Source: Actinoplanes campanulatus (GTDB lineage: Bacteria; Actinomycetota; Actinomycetes; Mycobacteriales; Micromonosporaceae). From it: a stretch of DNA of 64,000 nt. The stretch is from contig NZ_BMPW01000015.1 in NCBI RefSeq assembly GCF_014647795.1, positions 207,278 to 271,277 of the forward strand, given 5' to 3'. The position numbers and the translations under genes were made by a program. Positions 16,341 to 25,086 of this stretch are shown in pieces. Each line of letters starts with the position of its first letter. Within the stretch, counting starts at the first letter, position 1. Below the pieces are notes generated by a model. The model had not been told where the DNA came from. It did not search any database and saw nothing but the letters and a program-made list of their open reading frames with translations.

Positions 16341-17151
16341 GCGGACCCCCTCCGCCCGGGTCGTGACCGGGCTGCGGCCGTGGCGGCCGGAGATCCGTAT
16401 CTCCGGCCGGGAAATGGACCTTCCTCAGCCTGAGCGGGATTCGACCGGACCGGACCCTCCCTTGCGGGTGATTCGGGCTGCGGGCGGTAAAACCCCACGA
16501 GCCGGGCAGTGGGTGCTCCAGGTGGGAAAGCGGCTGTGGGGCCCCTCAGGCCAAATCCTCCCAAACGCCGCGACTCAAGCGGCCGATGATCACCCGGCCG
16601 TGGCATGCCGAGATCTGCAACCGGCGAGAGGCACAGCGCCCGGAAGCCAGAAACGGCCGGAAGGAGGAAGGCCAAACGAAAGGCGCGAGCCAACGAGCCT
16701 GCTTCTCGGTTGCGGGTGGCCACGACGTCACATCGCGCATTCGGATGGCTGCGGTGTCACCCCGACTGGCCGGCGACCTTGGTCGATTACAACTTTCGGG
16801 CCGATCTTGGTTCCTGGTCGCCGGGCGGTAGATCATCGCCCATGATCCATTTCCCCTGGAGGACCTTGGGTCATCAGATAAGTCCAGGCAGCAAGACGCC
16901 CAAGATCACCAAAACGCTCAAGAGCCCGGCGGACACCACCCCGGACGCGCCCCCACGACCCGCGCGATCTTGGACGATTGGCCACCGCAAACGGTAGGAA
17001 AACGCCCAAGATCGCGGGGCGGCGCCTGCAGCCGCCGCCCGGGCGGTGGGAGACGCGGAAGGGCGAGCGCGGAAGGGCGAGCGGAAGGCTCATGTGGGGG
17101 TGGGGTGGGCCGATGGGACCCCGGTCGGGAGCCAGCCGGGGGAGGTGACGC
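16341..17151. other. Gene-free intergenic region (about 810 bp)
   Basis: No open frame here has convincing coding character; the frames present are GC-driven. The content drifts to lower GC after about 16750. Four copies of GATCTTGG or its complement occur (16803-16810, 16900-16907, 16966-16973, 17006-17013), two of them in a long inverted repeat, plus a small palindrome GATCAT-N5-ATGATC near 16831. It contains the promoters for the divergent DUF2231 gene and the double-GGDEF gene, but I cannot place them. Confidence 0.6.
16963..17016. repeat. Inverted repeat with 11-bp perfect arms
   Basis: CGCGATCTTGG (16963-16973) and CCAAGATCGCG (17006-17016) are perfect complements separated by 32 nt. 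It could form a hairpin in RNA, act as a binding site, or be a copy of a dispersed intergenic repeat; the sequence alone does not decide. Confidence 0.65.
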
Positions 17152-19173
17152 GTGGGCAGGCGCAATTCCCTGGGGACCGGGCAACGGTCGCGACGGCAGT
17201 CGCTGCGGGCCTCCACCGTGTACGGCGCGGTGCCCGCGGTGCTGGCCGGGGCCTACGCGATCGGCACCTGGAACGACGGCGGCCGTGGGCCGATGCTGCT
17301 GCTGGCGGCCGTGATGACCGGGTTCGCGCTGGCCGGCTGGGCGCTGGCCGGGCGGATCGCGCGGACCCGCTGGTGGATCGTGATCCAGACGGCGGCGGCG
17401 ATCGTCAATCTGGCGGGGGCCGCGGCTCTCGGGCTGTTGGACGGTGGGGTGGCCGGGCCGCTGGGCACGTTCGTGCCGTTGTCGGTGGTGCTGCTGGCGA
17501 TCGTCGTGCCGCCACGGGCGTTTCTGCTGCCCGCCGCGGCCGGTGCTCTCGCGTACGCCTCGCTCGTGATCTTTGGTGAGACGCCGCCGGCGGCGGGTTA
17601 TCCGCTGGTCCATGCACTGGGTTTCGCCTGTGTGGCGGTGTTGTGCCTGCGGCATTCGGCGGTGCTGGCGTCGCTGCGGCGGCGGCTGGCCGACAGTTCC
17701 CGCGCCGATCCGCTGACCGGCTGCCTGAACCGGCGCGGCTTCGACGAGCGGGCGGCCGCCGCGCTGACCGAGGCGGAGCGCACCGGTCGCCCGCTCACCG
17801 TGATTTTGCTCGACCTGGACCGTTTCAAGGAGGTCAACGACACGCTGGGTCACCGGGCCGGCGACGAGTTGCTGGCCTGGACGGGGCAGGAGTTGCGCGC
17901 CGAGTTGCGGGCGCACGACGTGGTGAGCCGGCAGGGCGGTGACGAGTTCGCGGTGCTGCTGCCGAACACCGGTGCGGAGGCCGGAGCCCTGGTGGTGGAC
18001 CGGCTCCGGGAGCGGCTGCGGACGTGCGCGCCGGCCAGCCTGGGTCACGCCACCTTCCCGGCCGACGCCACCAGCCTGACCGGCCTGGTGCACGTCGCCG
18101 ACCAGCGGCTCTACCGGGACAAGGCATCCCGGGACCGGCGTGCGCCGAGTGCCGAGGCGGTGGCCGGGGCGCGTACCGGAGTCCGGTCGGCGAGCCCGGC
18201 CCGGTCGGTGGCGGCGCTGGAGCGCCGCCGCCATTCGATCGCCGATCCGGGCTGGATGTCGATCACTCAGACCTGTGTGGCGATGCTCTACATCGCCCTG
18301 TTCGCGAACGACCACCCGCACCGTGCCGGCATGGTGGCGCTGTCGGTGTGGGGTTTCCTGACCGGGCTCGCCGTGGTGGCCCGCGCCGACTGGCTGAGCC
18401 GGTCGCGGCTGGCCCGGCCGCTGATGCTGGCGTTCGCGGCGAGTTCCTTCCTGAGCTGTGCGGCGATCGCCACCCTGGACGGCGGCGTGGATCACCCGCT
18501 CGGTGTCGGCGTGCTGCTGTCCATCCCGTTGCTGGTGCTGGGGATGCGCCCGGAGGTGACCGGCCCGATCGCGATCGTGGCGGGGGCCGTGTGGATGCTG
18601 GTCGGCGTGCTCGTCGGCGATCCGGGCGGGTGGTATCTGGCGATTCAGCTGCTGGGCACGGCGACGGCCGCGGTGGCGTGTGCGGTGCAGGGCCGGGCGG
18701 CGGCCCGGCAGCGACGGATGCTCACCCGGCTGTCCCGGGTGGATGTGCTGACCGAGGTGCTGAACCGGCGCGGGTTCGACGAACGCTTCACCGCGGAGGT
18801 GGCCGACGCCCGCCGGACCGGCCGGGGCGCCGCGCTCCTGGTCCTGGACCTGGACGACTTCAAGACGGTCAATGACACGCAGGGGCACGCGGCCGGCGAT
18901 CAGCTGCTGCGCTGGGTGGCCCTCACGCTGCGGGCCGACGTCGACGCGGTCGGCCGGCTGGGTGGTGACGAATTCGTGGCCCTCGTGGACGACGGCACGG
19001 ACCCGTTCGCCGTGGCCGACCGGCTGCGGATGCGGCTGGCCGCCCGGACCGGCGCCAGCATCGGCGTCGCCGTCCTCGACGTGGACGGCGACGACTTCGA
19101 CTCGCTCTATGCGGTCGCCGACGCACGCCTCTACCAGCAGAAGAAGCCGCGGAAGAGGTACGCCCACCGCTGA
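17152..19173 (+). CDS. Membrane protein with two tandem MASE-like/GGDEF modules (putative diguanylate cyclase)
   Basis: A 673-residue protein built as a duplicated module. Membrane segments (about 20-175) are followed by GGDEF domain 1 (about 185-335; motif GGDEF at 262-266), then a second membrane block (about 365-515) and GGDEF domain 2 (about 525-665; motif at 604-608). Domain 1 keeps the product-inhibition I-site (RAHD five residues before GGDEF); domain 2 lacks it (ADVD). Both signature loops are intact, so both could make cyclic di-GMP from GTP. GTG 17152 has GGGGAGG upstream. There is no EAL domain. The duplicated architecture is unusual. Confidence 0.87.
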   Translation: MGRRNSLGTGQRSRRQSLRASTVYGAVPAVLAGAYAIGTWNDGGRGPMLLLAAVMTGFALAGWALAGRIARTRWWIVIQTAAAIVNLAGAAALGLLDGGVAGPLGTFVPLSVVLLAIVVPPRAFLLPAAAGALAYASLVIFGETPPAAGYPLVHALGFACVAVLCLRHSAVLASLRRRLADSSRADPLTGCLNRRGFDERAAAALTEAERTGRPLTVILLDLDRFKEVNDTLGHRAGDELLAWTGQELRAELRAHDVVSRQGGDEFAVLLPNTGAEAGALVVDRLRERLRTCAPASLGHATFPADATSLTGLVHVADQRLYRDKASRDRRAPSAEAVAGARTGVRSASPARSVAALERRRHSIADPGWMSITQTCVAMLYIALFANDHPHRAGMVALSVWGFLTGLAVVARADWLSRSRLARPLMLAFAASSFLSCAAIATLDGGVDHPLGVGVLLSIPLLVLGMRPEVTGPIAIVAGAVWMLVGVLVGDPGGWYLAIQLLGTATAAVACAVQGRAAARQRRMLTRLSRVDVLTEVLNRRGFDERFTAEVADARRTGRGAALLVLDLDDFKTVNDTQGHAAGDQLLRWVALTLRADVDAVGRLGGDEFVALVDDGTDPFAVADRLRMRLAARTGASIGVAVLDVDGDDFDSLYAVADARLYQQKKPRKRYAHR

Positions 19174-19265
19174 GCACCGCTACCGTCCCGCACCCCGCGA
19201 CGACCGGAGAGGTCACCCGTCCCGATCACAGAATGGTTTTCCTTCGATCGGAACGGATCCCTCTC

Positions 19266-19994
19266 ATGAAGCGTGTTCTCGTCCTGTTCGCAGCGGTGTC
19301 GTCGATGTTGGTGGCCCAGCCCGGGGTGGCGCTGGCCGCCGCCGGGAGCGCCCGGTCGTACGCGTTCATGAGCCAGTCCAACGGCGACCGCCTGATCGCC
19401 CGCTGGAATCCGTGTGACGGCGCCATCACCTACCGGGTGAACCTGGCCCGCGCGCCGAAGAACTCGCTCGCCGAGGTGAAGACCGCGTTCGCCCGGGTCA
19501 CCGCGGCCACCGGGCTGACCTTCCGGTACGCCGGGACGACCTCGGTGATCCCGCAGGCGAAGAAGGGGTTCAACGGGAAGTACCCGTCAGGCACCGAGAT
19601 CGTGATCGCCTGGGCCACCCCCGGGAAGCACAGCACCTGGCTGCCGGCCCGCTCCACGTCGCTGGGCATGGGCGGCGGCTCGTGGCAGACCGCCTACACG
19701 TCGTCCGGCGGTAACGCGCTGATGATGGTCCAGGGCGCCGTGGTGCTCAACGCGACCGGTCTGAAGGGGATGGCCCGCGGTTTCGGGGCGCACCGCGGCG
19801 GCACCACCGGGGCGGTGCTGATGCACGAGATCGGGCACGCGATCGGCCTGGCCCATCCGAAGCAGAACGACCGCAGCCAGATCATGTACCACACGGTGAC
19901 GTCGAAGAAGGCGGTCTGGGGCGCCGGCGACCTGGCCGGCCTGCGCAAGGTCGGGAAGTCGTCCGGCTGCCTGGTCACCCAGAAGCGGAGCTGA
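19266..19994 (+). CDS. Secreted matrixin-like zinc metalloprotease
   Basis: A 242-residue exported protease. A Sec signal peptide (MKRVLVLFAAVSSMLVA, cleavage probably after ALAAA near residue 27) precedes a mature domain with the metzincin motif HEIGHAIGLAHP (zinc ligands H187, H191, H197; catalytic E188), followed by an IMYHTV Met-turn. This is the matrixin/peptidase M10-M12 arrangement without haemopexin repeats or an obvious prodomain. The ATG at 19266 is chosen for the signal peptide; an in-frame ATG at 19233 is possible but would put charged residues in front. It overlaps the convergent aminopeptidase gene by 20 bp. Confidence 0.85.
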   Translation: MKRVLVLFAAVSSMLVAQPGVALAAAGSARSYAFMSQSNGDRLIARWNPCDGAITYRVNLARAPKNSLAEVKTAFARVTAATGLTFRYAGTTSVIPQAKKGFNGKYPSGTEIVIAWATPGKHSTWLPARSTSLGMGGGSWQTAYTSSGGNALMMVQGAVVLNATGLKGMARGFGAHRGGTTGAVLMHEIGHAIGLAHPKQNDRSQIMYHTVTSKKAVWGAGDLAGLRKVGKSSGCLVTQKRS

Positions 19995-21417
19995 GCCAGG
20001 CCTCCACGTCGGCGGCGGTGCGCGGCATCGCCGCCGACAGGTTCTCGTGGCCGTCCTCGGTGACCAGCACGTTGTCCTCGATCCGGACGCCGATGCCGCG
20101 GAACTCCGCGGGCGCGAGCAGGTCGTCGGCCTTGAAGTAGAGACCGGGCTCGACGGTGAGGATCATGCCGGGCCGCAGTTCGCCGCCCACGTAGTCCTCG
20201 CGGCGCAGCTGGGCGCAGTCGTGCACGTCCATGCCGAGGTGGTGTGAGGTGCCGTGGACCATCCAGCGGCGGTGCCAGCCGCCGGACTCCGGGTCCAGCG
20301 TCTGGTCGACGGTCACCCCGGCGGGCAGCAGACCCCACCCGTGTACGCGTTCGGCGATCACCCGGGTGGCGGCCGCGTGGATGTCCCGGAACCGGTTGCC
20401 CGGCCGGACGGCGGCCAGCCCGGCCTCCTGCGCGTCGAGGACGGCCTGGTAGATCTCCCGCTGCGGGCCGCTGAACCGGCCGCCGGCCGGCAGGGTGCGG
20501 GTGATGTCGGCGGTGAACAGCGAGTCCAGCTCGACGCCGGCGTCGATCAGGATCAGGTCGTCCGGGCGGACCTCTCCGGTGTTGCGGATCCAGTGGATGG
20601 TGTTGGCGTGGTCGCCGGCCGCGCAGATCGAGTCGTACCCGATTCCGTTGCCCTGGTGGCGGGCGTGCAGCCCGAAGATCCCCTCGATCCAGCGCTCGCC
20701 GTGGCCGTTCGCGATCGCCTCGGGCAGGGCCGCGATGATCGCGTCGAAGCCGCGGTGGGTGGCGGCGATCGCGGCGCGCATCTCGCCGATCTCCCACTCG
20801 TCCTTGACCAGCCGCATCTCGGACAGGTGCCGGTCCAGTTCGTCGTCGGCGCCGGGCAGGACGGCCGGGCCGTCCACCCGTAGTTTGTCGACGAGCCGCG
20901 CCACCGCCGGGTCGGCCGACCGGACCACCCGCAGCCGGGCCGGGTCGGCGTCCTTGGCGAGCGCGTCCGGGAGGGCGTCGAGGTGGGCCGCGGCGATGCC
21001 GTAGCGGGACTCGATCTCCTCGATGGTGGGCCGCGGGCCGACCCAGAACTCGCCGTACCGCATGTCGGCGTAGAACTCGCTGCTGTCGCGCGGGGCGAGC
21101 GGCCGGAAGTAGAGGGTGGCCCGCCCGTCGTCGAGGACCAGCACGCTGTCCGGTTCGGCGGCCGCGCCCAGCCCGGTGAGGTGGGCGAAAGCGGTGTGCG
21201 GCCGGTACGGGTAGTCGGTGTCGTTGCTGCGCACCTTGAGCCCACCGGCCGGGATGACCAGCCGCTCGCCGGGGAATCCCTCGGCCAGTGCGGCGCGGCG
21301 CCCGGCCGCCCGGTCGGCGACGTCGGCCCGGGATGCCGGGGTGGTTTCGCGGGGCGCCCACCCGGAGGCGATGAACGCGCGGAAAGCTTCGGCCGTCATG
21401 GGTCGAAATAGTGCCAT
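19975..21417 (-). CDS. pepP: Xaa-Pro aminopeptidase (aminopeptidase P, M24B)
   Basis: A 480-residue cytosolic metallopeptidase that removes N-terminal residues preceding proline. The N-terminal AMP_N domain (about 1-165) is followed by the pita-bread catalytic domain. The dinuclear-metal ligands are visible in LILIDAGVELDS, SLFTADITRT, GTSHHLGMDVHD, LTVEPGLYF and GIGVRIEDNVLV. The length fits the bacterial PepP class. The ATG at 21417 lacks a strong Shine-Dalgarno; ATG 21399 is a weaker alternative. It is divergent from the GH5 gene and probably works in peptide turnover. Confidence 0.9.
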   Translation of the reverse strand: MALFRPMTAEAFRAFIASGWAPRETTPASRADVADRAAGRRAALAEGFPGERLVIPAGGLKVRSNDTDYPYRPHTAFAHLTGLGAAAEPDSVLVLDDGRATLYFRPLAPRDSSEFYADMRYGEFWVGPRPTIEEIESRYGIAAAHLDALPDALAKDADPARLRVVRSADPAVARLVDKLRVDGPAVLPGADDELDRHLSEMRLVKDEWEIGEMRAAIAATHRGFDAIIAALPEAIANGHGERWIEGIFGLHARHQGNGIGYDSICAAGDHANTIHWIRNTGEVRPDDLILIDAGVELDSLFTADITRTLPAGGRFSGPQREIYQAVLDAQEAGLAAVRPGNRFRDIHAAATRVIAERVHGWGLLPAGVTVDQTLDPESGGWHRRWMVHGTSHHLGMDVHDCAQLRREDYVGGELRPGMILTVEPGLYFKADDLLAPAEFRGIGVRIEDNVLVTEDGHENLSAAMPRTAADVEAWLSSASG

Positions 21418-21473
21418 GCGCCGCTGTTATCGCGGGGGTTTGCCAATTGTGAACAAGTGATTACCGTCGATAC

Positions 21474-23240
21474 ATGCGGGCCTTCTTCGTGACACTCCTG
21501 CTGGTCATGGCCGGTGTGGTGGCTCCGGCGCAACCCGCCGCGGCCGCCGTTCCGGCGTTCACCGACGCGTACGGCCGGGAAATCGTGCTCCGCGGCTTCA
21601 ACGTCTCCGGCAGCACCAAGCTGTACGAGAACGGCCTGCTGCCCTTCCGTGACACCGCCGGCGCGGCCGCCGCGGCCACCGCGATGCGCGACCTCACCGG
21701 CGCCAACGCGATCCGCTTCCTGATCAGCTGGGAGGGCGTGCAGCCGGCCCGGGACCGGATCGACACCGCCTACCTGGCCCGGGCCGCCGCGCAGATGCGG
21801 GAGTTCACCGACCGCGGCATCCGGGTGCTGATCGACTACCACCAGGACCTCTGGTCGGCGCACCTGTTCGACCCGGACAGCTGGTACACCGGTGACGGCG
21901 CCCCGAAGTGGGTGATCGACGCCGGGACCTATCCGGACGAGTCGTGCGGCATCTGCATCCTGTGGGGGCAGAACATGCTCACCAACGGTGCGGTCCGGGC
22001 GGCCGCCCACGATTTCTGGCACAACCGTTACGGGGTGCAGGACGCCTACCTGGCGCAGGCGCGGGCCGCTCTCACCTACTTCCGCGCCAATGTGGACCAC
22101 ACCATGGTGCTGGGCGTCGACCCGTTCAACGAGCCGTTCGACGGCGGCCTCGACGGCGCGTCCGGCGCGACCTGGGAGGCGACCCTGCTGATGCCGTTCT
22201 ACCAGCGGTTCCGTGCCGTGATGGACGAGACCGGCTGGGCCGCGCGGCCGCTGTACGCCGAGCCGCTGGTGTTCTGGAACACCCAGTTCGGCGAGGCGGG
22301 CGGGTTCACCACGATCCCGCCGCTCGGGCCGCGGTACGTGTTCAACAGCCACTACTACGACGGCGGCCGGATGACGCTGGACCCGACCGCGGCCGGCGAC
22401 GGGACGTACAGCGCCGCCATGAACCGGATCCGGGACCGGGCGACCGCGCTGGGCGCCACGCCGTTCGTGTCCGAGTTCGGCAACGCGCTCTCCGGAACGG
22501 GCAGCAGTGGCCGTACCCCGTGGATGGTCCGCGCCATGTATCAGGGCCTCGACTCCCGGCTGTCCGGCGCCTCGTTCTGGAACAGCACGACCGGCTCCGG
22601 GCCGGTGTTGTCGGCGACGCAGTGGCACTGGGACGTCTACAGCGGCCGGCACAGCGAGGCGATGAACGGCAACCCCGACAAGATCCAGACCACCGGGGAC
22701 GCCTGGAACGGCGAGGACCATTCGGTGTACGCGAACGGAGCACTCCGGTTGGACCGGCGCGTGCTGGACCGCCTCTTCCCCAGTGCCGTGGCCGGGAGCA
22801 CGATCGCGTTCGCCTACGAGGACCTGGCCCGCGACGGGTACGCGGGCGCCGGCCGTCAGCAGGCGTGGCTGACCGTCCCGTCCCGGCTGCCCACGATCGC
22901 CGGGCTGGTGGCGGGCCGCCAGTACGGCGTACTGGTGTGGCGCGGCCCGTCCGCCCCGCTCGGCGCGCCGACCGAGTTGCACCTGCCCGGCTCGTTCCCG
23001 TCGGCCCGCACCGTGGTGGTCTCCGACCTGGGCACCCGGAGCGGGCTGACGGCGAGCGGCCCGATCGCGGTCGCGGGCGAGACCGGCGCGACCACGGCCC
23101 GGCGGCTGCTGCTCGACGGGGACGGCTCGGTGCACGTGGCGCTCGTCGTCAACGCGTCCGACACGGCCTCGATCCCGGCCGCCACCCTGACGGCGGCGCG
23201 GACCGAACTCCTCGGCTGGGTGGCCGGCATCCGGGTCTAA
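21474..23240 (+). CDS. Secreted glycoside hydrolase family 5, endoglycoceramidase-like
   Basis: A 588-residue exported (beta/alpha)8-barrel glycosidase resembling Rhodococcus endoglycoceramidase, which cleaves oligosaccharides from ceramide. It has a Sec signal peptide (about 1-25), the LRGFNVSGSTK and RFLISWEGVQP strands, the acid/base E220 in DPFNEPF and the nucleophile E334 in PFVSEFG. A C-terminal beta-sandwich (about 430-588; TELHLPGSFPSA) matches the cap domain of that enzyme. No clear ribosome-binding site is seen before the ATG. It is divergent from pepP and its stop overlaps the carbonic anhydrase stop. Other GH5 substrates cannot be excluded. Confidence 0.85.
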   Translation: MRAFFVTLLLVMAGVVAPAQPAAAAVPAFTDAYGREIVLRGFNVSGSTKLYENGLLPFRDTAGAAAAATAMRDLTGANAIRFLISWEGVQPARDRIDTAYLARAAAQMREFTDRGIRVLIDYHQDLWSAHLFDPDSWYTGDGAPKWVIDAGTYPDESCGICILWGQNMLTNGAVRAAAHDFWHNRYGVQDAYLAQARAALTYFRANVDHTMVLGVDPFNEPFDGGLDGASGATWEATLLMPFYQRFRAVMDETGWAARPLYAEPLVFWNTQFGEAGGFTTIPPLGPRYVFNSHYYDGGRMTLDPTAAGDGTYSAAMNRIRDRATALGATPFVSEFGNALSGTGSSGRTPWMVRAMYQGLDSRLSGASFWNSTTGSGPVLSATQWHWDVYSGRHSEAMNGNPDKIQTTGDAWNGEDHSVYANGALRLDRRVLDRLFPSAVAGSTIAFAYEDLARDGYAGAGRQQAWLTVPSRLPTIAGLVAGRQYGVLVWRGPSAPLGAPTELHLPGSFPSARTVVVSDLGTRSGLTASGPIAVAGETGATTARRLLLDGDGSVHVALVVNASDTASIPAATLTAARTELLGWVAGIRV

Positions 23241-23911
23241 CGGACCAGCGTCACCAGCCCGGAGTCCAGGTCGTAGCGGGCTCCGACCACCATCGTCGCC
23301 CCGCTCTCCACCGCCTCGTGGACGATCTCGCTCTGCTCGACGAGCGCCTCGGCCTGGGCGCGCACGTTGGCCCGGACCGCCTTCTCGACCCCGTAGGAGT
23401 CGTCCACATAGGGCTCGACGATCGGGCGCAGCGCGTCCACGACGGCCGCGATGTGGCCGGGGACCTCGGCGCCGGTGCGGATCGCGTCCAGGGTGGCCGA
23501 GATCGCCCCGCAGCGCTCGTGCCCGAGAACCATGATCACCGGCGGGACGAACTCCTCCACCGCGTACTCGATGCTGCCGAGCAGGATGTCGTCGACCAGG
23601 TTGCCGGCGACCCGATTGTCGAAGAGGTCACCGATCCCCTGATCGAAGAGGATCTCCGGGGTGAGCCGGGAGTCCGCGCAGCCCAGGATGACGGCGAACG
23701 GATGCTGCCCGGCGGCGACCTCGCGCACCCGGGCGGGACCCTGGCGAGGGTGCCGGGCGCGTCCGGCGGCGAAACGCCGGTTTCCGGCCAGCAGCGACGC
23801 CAGCGGATCCGACGAGAGGTGGGTGTCCGCCGAGGCGGCGTGCGGGAGCGCCATCGATCCGGCGATGGCGCCACCGGCGGTGAGCAGGGTGCGACGGTGG
23901 AGCGTAAGCAT
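23237..23911 (-). CDS. Exported beta-carbonic anhydrase with twin-arginine-like signal
   Basis: A 224-residue beta-class carbonic anhydrase that interconverts CO2 and bicarbonate. The zinc ligands are C78, H131 and C134 (CADSR and GHERCG motifs), with the D80-R82 dyad. The N-terminus HRRTLLTAGGAIAGSMALPHAASA looks like a Tat signal, implying export in a folded, zinc-loaded state; most beta-CAs are cytosolic. The length is near normal after the signal. A perfect 10-bp inverted repeat lies 15 nt upstream of the start codon and may control it. It is convergent with the GH5 gene (4-bp overlap). Confidence 0.87.
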   Translation of the reverse strand: MLTLHRRTLLTAGGAIAGSMALPHAASADTHLSSDPLASLLAGNRRFAAGRARHPRQGPARVREVAAGQHPFAVILGCADSRLTPEILFDQGIGDLFDNRVAGNLVDDILLGSIEYAVEEFVPPVIMVLGHERCGAISATLDAIRTGAEVPGHIAAVVDALRPIVEPYVDDSYGVEKAVRANVRAQAEALVEQSEIVHEAVESGATMVVGARYDLDSGLVTLVR

Positions 23912-23925
23912 CAGACGTCTCCTAA

Positions 23926-23962
23926 CTCGCGAGAGGGACGCCGGTCATCGTGCTCTCGCGAG
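23926..23962. promoter_or_regulatory. Inverted repeat upstream of carbonic anhydrase
   Basis: CTCGCGAGAG (23926-23935) and CTCTCGCGAG (23953-23962) are perfect complements with a 17-nt spacer; each also contains the self-complementary core CTCGCGAG. Position and symmetry suggest a protein-binding site or a 5' leader hairpin of the carbonic anhydrase message. Confidence 0.5.
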
Positions 23963-24043
23963 CAGCCCCCGCCAAGCCTCCGTCGTGATCAGGACACGTC
24001 GATCTGATGATGGTTCAAAAGACCGAGCAAAGGCTCCGGTACG

Positions 24044-24553
24044 TCAGACGGGCAGCTCGAAGATCATGCAGCTGGACGTGGCGTGGGCGATGAGACGCCC
24101 GGCCGCGTCGGTGATCCGGGCCTCGGCGAGCGCGGTCCGCCGGCCGCGCTGGAGCACGGTGCCGGCGCAGGTGAGCTTGCCGGACGCGATGGTGGCCGGG
24201 CGCAGGAACTTCACGTTGAGATCCATGCTGGTGTAGCCGACCCCGGCCGGGAGGGTGCTGTGCACCGAGCAGGCGGCCGCGGTGTCGAGGAGCGTCGACA
24301 GGATCCCGCCGTGCACGCTGCCGAGCGGATTGTAGTGGAACTCCCGCGGCTCCAGCGTGAGGGTCACGGCGCCCTCCTCGACCTGCATGCCCTCGCCGTC
24401 GATGAGGTGCATGACCGGCGGCGGCGGGAGCTCGCCGGTGGCCATGGCCCGCAGAATCTCCAGCCCGCTGCGCCGGCCCAGCAGATGCGCGTGCTCCGCG
24501 GGGTCGGTCCAGCCGAACGTACGGGTACGGGTGGCATCCTGGGTCTGCGTCAT
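24044..24553 (-). CDS. PaaI-family hotdog thioesterase
   Basis: A 169-residue hotdog-fold protein that probably hydrolyses acyl-CoA (phenylacetyl-CoA-type or aromatic thioesters by family analogy). The PaaI signature with the catalytic acid is GSVHGGILSTLLDTAAACSV, followed by YTSMDLNVKFLRPA. ATG 24553 (MTQTQDAT) is taken; the frame extends 12 codons further but into the regulator's promoter. It is divergent from the HxlR regulator, which probably controls it. Confidence 0.85.
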   Translation of the reverse strand: MTQTQDATRTRTFGWTDPAEHAHLLGRRSGLEILRAMATGELPPPPVMHLIDGEGMQVEEGAVTLTLEPREFHYNPLGSVHGGILSTLLDTAAACSVHSTLPAGVGYTSMDLNVKFLRPATIASGKLTCAGTVLQRGRRTALAEARITDAAGRLIAHATSSCMIFELPV

Positions 24554-24580
24554 GGATGCAGGCTGGCAGAGGCTTGCTGC

Positions 24581-24595
24581 GTCTGTCAACGAGAC
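24581..24595. promoter_or_regulatory. Candidate HxlR operator in divergent promoter
   Basis: GTCT-N7-AGAC lies between the thioesterase and HxlR starts. On the reverse strand TTGACA (complement of 24584-24589) could be the -35 of the thioesterase promoter. The symmetry is short, so the call is tentative. Confidence 0.35.
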
Positions 24596-24609
24596 TTAGC
24601 CTGGCTCAC

Positions 24610-25086
24610 ATGACTGCGCCCTCCCCGCTGGACTGGTCGTTCGACAACTGCACCATCGAGCGGGCGATGGGCGTGCTCGGCGAGAAGTGGACCCTCGTGG
24701 TGCTGCGCGAGATCTTCACCGGGGTCCGCCGGTTCGAGGACATGCGCACCCGCACCGGCATCCCCCGCCAGGTGCTCACCAACCGGCTGGCCGGCCTGGT
24801 GGAGAACGGGGTGCTCCGGCGCGAGCCCTACCAGGAGCCGGGCGCCCGGGTCCGGCACGAGTACCGGCTCACCCCCAAGGGCTTCGACCTCTACCCGGTG
24901 CTGATCGCCCTGGCCGAGTGGGGCAACCGCTACCTGGCCGACCCGGAGGGCCCGCCGATCCGCTACGCCCACCGCGACTGCGGCGCCGACCTGCACCTGG
25001 AGGCGCACTGCACAGACGGCCACCACCTCACCGACCACCGCGAGATCCAGCCCCGCCCGGGGCCGGGCGCCCGGTTACGCCCGTGA
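24610..25086 (+). CDS. HxlR-family winged-helix transcriptional regulator (TTA codon near C-terminus)
   Basis: A 158-residue regulator with the HxlR pattern: CTIERAMGVLGEKWTLVVLREIFTG, then a recognition helix in IPRQVLTNRLAGLVENGVL and the wing YRLTPKGFDLYPVL. Two cysteines (in NCTIERAM and RDCGADLH) could sense redox or electrophiles, as in several HxlR proteins. There is no Shine-Dalgarno before ATG 24610, so the message may be leaderless. A TTA leucine codon at 25075-25077, rare in such genomes, could make translation depend on the bldA tRNA. It overlaps the convergent NAT gene by 12 bp. Confidence 0.86.
   Translation: MTAPSPLDWSFDNCTIERAMGVLGEKWTLVVLREIFTGVRRFEDMRTRTGIPRQVLTNRLAGLVENGVLRREPYQEPGARVRHEYRLTPKGFDLYPVLIALAEWGNRYLADPEGPPIRYAHRDCGADLHLEAHCTDGHHLTDHREIQPRPGPGARLRP

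Noticed and set aside
16337-16723. A 128-residue reverse frame in the long intergenic region
   Set aside because: Composition is Pro/Arg/Gly-rich without domain or ribosome-binding site, typical of non-coding GC-rich DNA.
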